DNA from: Calditrichia bacterium
Lineage (GTDB): Bacteria > Calditrichota > Calditrichia > RBG-13-44-9
Reading direction: 5' to 3'
Length of the DNA: 14,893 bases
Assembly (NCBI GenBank): GCA_026991005.1
Contig: JALXCH010000431.1
Location: 1-14,893 of the forward strand
In this document: piece after piece, positions 12,657 to 14,893 of the stretch
Numbering within the stretch: the first letter of the stretch is position 1
How the letters are laid out: every line of letters starts with the position of its first letter
The notes under the pieces: generated by a model
Seen by the model: only the letters and a program-made list of their open reading frames with translations
Told to the model about the DNA's origin: nothing
Database searches by the model: none
Program-made: the position numbers and the translations under genes

Positions 12657-13604
12657 ATGAGTGAGCATCTTGTGTTTGGCCCGGTTCCTTCGCGCCGGTT
12701 GGGGCGCAGTTTGGGAATAAACAACATTCCTCCCAAAATTTGTACCTATTCCTGTATCTACTGCCAGCTTGGGCGTACGCTCAAACTACGGGTTAAACCG
12801 GCATCTTTTTATACTCCGGAGACCATCTTTCGGGCGGTTCGCCAGCAGCTCTATCTTCTGCAGAGCAGAAATCAAACGGTGGATTACCTTACTTTTGTGC
12901 CGGACGGGGAGCCCACGCTGGATATCCATCTAAGGGAACACATCGCTCAGCTTCGGGAACTGGGTATTCCCATTGCAGTCATTACCAACGCTTCTCTTCT
13001 TTTTCTTCCCGGAGTTCGGGAGGCATTACTTCAGGCAGACCTGGTTTCCCTTAAAGTGGATGCAGCGGATGAGAAAACCTGGCAAGCCATCAATCGCCCG
13101 CATCATCAATTGCAATTTTCCGAGCACATCCGGGGAATGGTGGAATTTTCTCAAGAATACCGGGGAAAAATTCTCACGGAGACCATGCTTATTCCGGAGA
13201 TCAATACTACCGAACCTCTACTGGAATCCCTTGCTGAATTAATCACCCGGTTACAGCCGGAAAAAGCCTATCTGGCCATTCCCATCCGTCCCCCGGCAGA
13301 AAAATTTGTGCATCCTCCGGATGAGAACACTTTAAATCGGGCATTTCAGATATTCTCTCAAAAGCTCGCCACGGTGGAATATTTAATTGGGTACGAAGGA
13401 AACGCATTTGCTTCCACCGGAAGGGTACGTGACGATTTGTTGAGTATTACGGCTGTGCATCCCATGCGCCACGAAGCAATCACGGAATTCCTGCACAAAA
13501 ACGGTGCTTCTTTCGAACTGGTGAGACAGCTTATCCGGGAAGGGGAAATTATCGCAACCGAATACCAGGGACACACATTTTATTTACGAAAAATAAAGCA
13601 ATAG
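12657..13604 (+). CDS. Radical SAM protein, COG0731 (wyosine-synthetase-like) type
   Basis: A 315-residue enzyme that should cleave S-adenosylmethionine with a 4Fe-4S cluster to start a radical reaction. The N-terminus LVFGPVPSRRLGRSLGI is the conserved opening of this group. It leads to the cluster motif C29-X3-C33-X2-C36 (CTYSCIYCQLG). The SAM-contact motif is FVPDGEPTLD (DGEPT at 83-87). The C-terminal ~55 residues (HPMRHEAITEFL... LIREGEIIATEYQGHTFYLR) look like a small winged-helix appendage, usual here. COG0731 is named for archaeal tRNA wyosine synthesis, but bacterial members are uncharacterised, so the substrate is unknown. The start is not firmly set: a GTG at 12639 overlaps the cupin stop, and AAGGAG (12634-12639) is 17 bases from ATG 12657. 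ATG is chosen because the family motif begins right after it. Confidence 0.85.
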   Translation: MSEHLVFGPVPSRRLGRSLGINNIPPKICTYSCIYCQLGRTLKLRVKPASFYTPETIFRAVRQQLYLLQSRNQTVDYLTFVPDGEPTLDIHLREHIAQLRELGIPIAVITNASLLFLPGVREALLQADLVSLKVDAADEKTWQAINRPHHQLQFSEHIRGMVEFSQEYRGKILTETMLIPEINTTEPLLESLAELITRLQPEKAYLAIPIRPPAEKFVHPPDENTLNRAFQIFSQKLATVEYLIGYEGNAFASTGRVRDDLLSITAVHPMRHEAITEFLHKNGASFELVRQLIREGEIIATEYQGHTFYLRKIKQ

Positions 13605-13753
13605 TAGCAGCTGTTACATTTTCAGGAAGCAATAAGGCGATTCCAGGAAGCCAGGCTTTGTAATTCTGAAAAATAGGAGAGAAACACCACATCAGTCCCA
13701 TGCGTTACTTGCGTTTCGGAGACTTTACGATTAACTTCATCAAATTTTTTCGG

Positions 13754-13759
13754 TATTAT
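13754..13759 (+). promoter_or_regulatory. Possible -10 element for the methyltransferase-fold gene
   Basis: TATTAT has a TTAACT (13731-13736) placed 17 bases upstream. The -10 matches 5 of 6 and the -35 4 of 6. This is weak and is the best promoter seen in the 187-base gap 13605-13791. Confidence 0.3.
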
Positions 13760-13791
13760 CGAGCAGTCTTTTAATGAACGGGGAACCAATC

Positions 13792-14493
13792 ATGAACCTT
13801 AATTCAGAGAATCAGAACCATCTTTTTGAATCGATAAAAGAAAAAATCCTTACCCTGCCGGAACAACCCGATATTCCAGAAAATTTGTGGGAGGATTTTC
13901 TCACCCTGCGCCGGAAGCTCCAGATATTCGAGCGGGCTGGTTTCCGGGTATTTCCTTCTTTGAAACCCATTTTAAAATTTCTCCCACAGAACACAGACCA
14001 GGTACAAATTTTAGTTCCATTTTGTGACTTCTCCTTTTTACCCTTTCTACTGGCGCATTCCGTTTACAATTTTATTGCCTCCAGCGAAAATTGTAATACC
14101 ATTTATTCCATTCGCAACAGCATGGAGATTCTTCACATTCCTTTTTCCGGGAATTATATCTGTACTCAGGCAACAAACCTCCCTTTCCCCAATGAAAAAT
14201 TCGATTACATTATATGTAATTATCTCACCCAGAAATTCCCTGATCCCTGGGATATTTTAATTGAATTACAACGGGTGATTAAGAACGAAGGCAAAATTAT
14301 ACTGCGCGATTTCAATCGCAAAGGGATGAAACTGCTTCAGGAAATCCGTCGCAGCGAAGGTTTCTCACCAAATATTAAACGCGTTTCGGTTTTTGAGGTA
14401 GCAGAATTTTTCGACAAACAGGATATGGATGTAACCTGCCAGCGCGATGAATTACATGCCACACTGGTGATAACAAACCCCGGTTCAGAATAG
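13792..14493 (+). CDS. Class I methyltransferase-fold protein, SAM loop degenerate
   Basis: A 233-residue cytoplasmic protein. The middle and C-terminal parts read as a Methyltransf_11-like fold: ATNLPFPNEKFDYIICNYL (127-145; motif like LPF-D-SFD-V), FPDPWDILIELQRVIKNEGK (149-168) and IILRDFNRKG (169-178), the strand-helix pattern around the LRPGG-type turn. The N-terminal SAM loop, normally D-x-G-x-G, is missing: the matching strand is QILVPFCDFSFLPFLLAHSV (71-90) with no glycine. It may not bind SAM or may be a non-catalytic relative. The start at 13792 is taken because GGGGAA (13780-13785) precedes it; an ATG at 13774, six codons earlier, has no such site. The gene appears to be alone, between the cupin/radical SAM pair and an insertion sequence. 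The substrate is unknown. Confidence 0.7.
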   Translation: MNLNSENQNHLFESIKEKILTLPEQPDIPENLWEDFLTLRRKLQIFERAGFRVFPSLKPILKFLPQNTDQVQILVPFCDFSFLPFLLAHSVYNFIASSENCNTIYSIRNSMEILHIPFSGNYICTQATNLPFPNEKFDYIICNYLTQKFPDPWDILIELQRVIKNEGKIILRDFNRKGMKLLQEIRRSEGFSPNIKRVSVFEVAEFFDKQDMDVTCQRDELHATLVITNPGSE

Positions 14494-14601
14494 AAAAGCA
14501 TTTACAATTACCTTAATCCGTGAGATTATTTTTCTAACTCTTTAATAACCAAACAACTACGTATAGAAAAAAATCACCAAATTGGTGAAAAGATGTTTTA
14601 A

Positions 14602-14893
14602 CCTTTTTAATTTATGCTTATATTCCCATGAAGGCAAAAAGTAAGTAAAAATTATTAGATAGGTAGAAATTATGGGAATAAAGTTAGAACTCACTGACGA
14701 TGTTATCACCAGCCATTCCGGTTTGGCTTATATTGGAAAGTTGCTAAATGATAAGAAATTTTTTTACGCTATTAATCGAGTATCTTCCATAAAGAAAGGA
14801 AGCGGTTTTATTTCGGACTTTGATATTATCAAGACCATGATAGGTTTAATCGCCATAGGCAAGCCGTACTTTGAAGCAGTAGAAGAATATCGA
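14602..14893 (+). mobile_element. Left part of an IS1380-like insertion sequence (runs off the window end)
   Basis: The 74 codons from 14672 belong to an IS1380-like transposase. The bases before it are AT-rich with no other gene. TTAA (14598-14601), directly followed by CC (14602-14603), is a plausible target site and element edge, since this family tends to use TTAA-like 4-bp targets. That places the start of the gene 70 bases inside, a usual distance. The exact boundary is an inference, because the other end is not in the window. Confidence 0.55.
14672..14893 (+). CDS. IS1380-family transposase, N-terminal part (partial)
   Basis: Seventy-four codons without a stop run to the window edge. 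The protein begins MGIKLELTDDVITSHSGLAY and carries FISDFDIIKTMIGLIAIGKP followed by YFEAVEEYR. The order LTSHAG-type start, then SD-D-I-L--M-GLIA-GKP-F-AVEE-R, is the N-terminal signature of IS1380-family DDE transposases. AGGTAG (14661-14666) is a weak ribosome site before the ATG. The DDE catalytic residues lie beyond the window, so activity cannot be judged. Nothing in the visible part is broken. Confidence 0.8.
   Translation, partial: MGIKLELTDDVITSHSGLAYIGKLLNDKKFFYAINRVSSIKKGSGFISDFDIIKTMIGLIAIGKPYFEAVEEYR

Overview
The window looks like chromosome from a member of the Calditrichota or a nearby lineage of the Fibrobacterota-Chlorobiota-Bacteroidota (FCB) kind. The basis is a secreted protein ending in a Por/type IX secretion C-terminal domain with the motif QNFPNPFNPST, a TonB-dependent receptor with a carboxypeptidase-regulatory-like N-terminus, and a PorV/UPF0164-family outer-membrane protein. 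This combination is typical of those phyla; the exact species is not established. All intact genes are on the + strand; only one broken transposase is on the - strand.

Layout. 1-107 is the right end of an ISL3-like insertion sequence: the last 27 codons of its transposase plus a terminal inverted repeat. An isolated thioredoxin-type arsenate reductase (569-991) follows. At 1273-1673 on the - strand lies a decayed N-terminal fragment of an IS1634-like transposase, with one in-frame stop and one frameshift. At 1997-3037 is a secreted lectin-fold protein with a type IX sorting domain, closed by a strong terminator.

3566-10380 is the main block: a TonB-dependent receptor, a ~1000-residue secreted protein with a fibronectin-like domain and a sorting-type C-terminus, and a PorV-like outer-membrane protein. 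The three are close together in one direction and read as an outer-membrane transport/secretion operon. The leader before the receptor holds several inverted repeats that could form alternative hairpins.

10381-10961 is a repeat-rich spacer. It ends in the clearest control region of the window: a TTGACA-17-TATATT promoter with a Fur-box-like operator over the start site, in front of a Fur-family regulator (10962-11450). The regulator is followed by a Gly/Arg/aromatic-rich DUF5320-like protein and a six-cysteine mini zinc-ribbon protein, closed by a terminator at 12234-12267. This looks like an autoregulated metal-related operon whose small proteins have no known function.

12316-13604 holds a single-domain cupin and a COG0731-type radical SAM protein, close enough to be co-transcribed. 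13792-14493 is a methyltransferase-fold protein whose SAM-binding loop appears degenerate. The window ends inside the first 74 codons of an IS1380-like transposase. Both edges are therefore insertion sequences and a third, dead one lies inside, so the flanks have a history of mobility.
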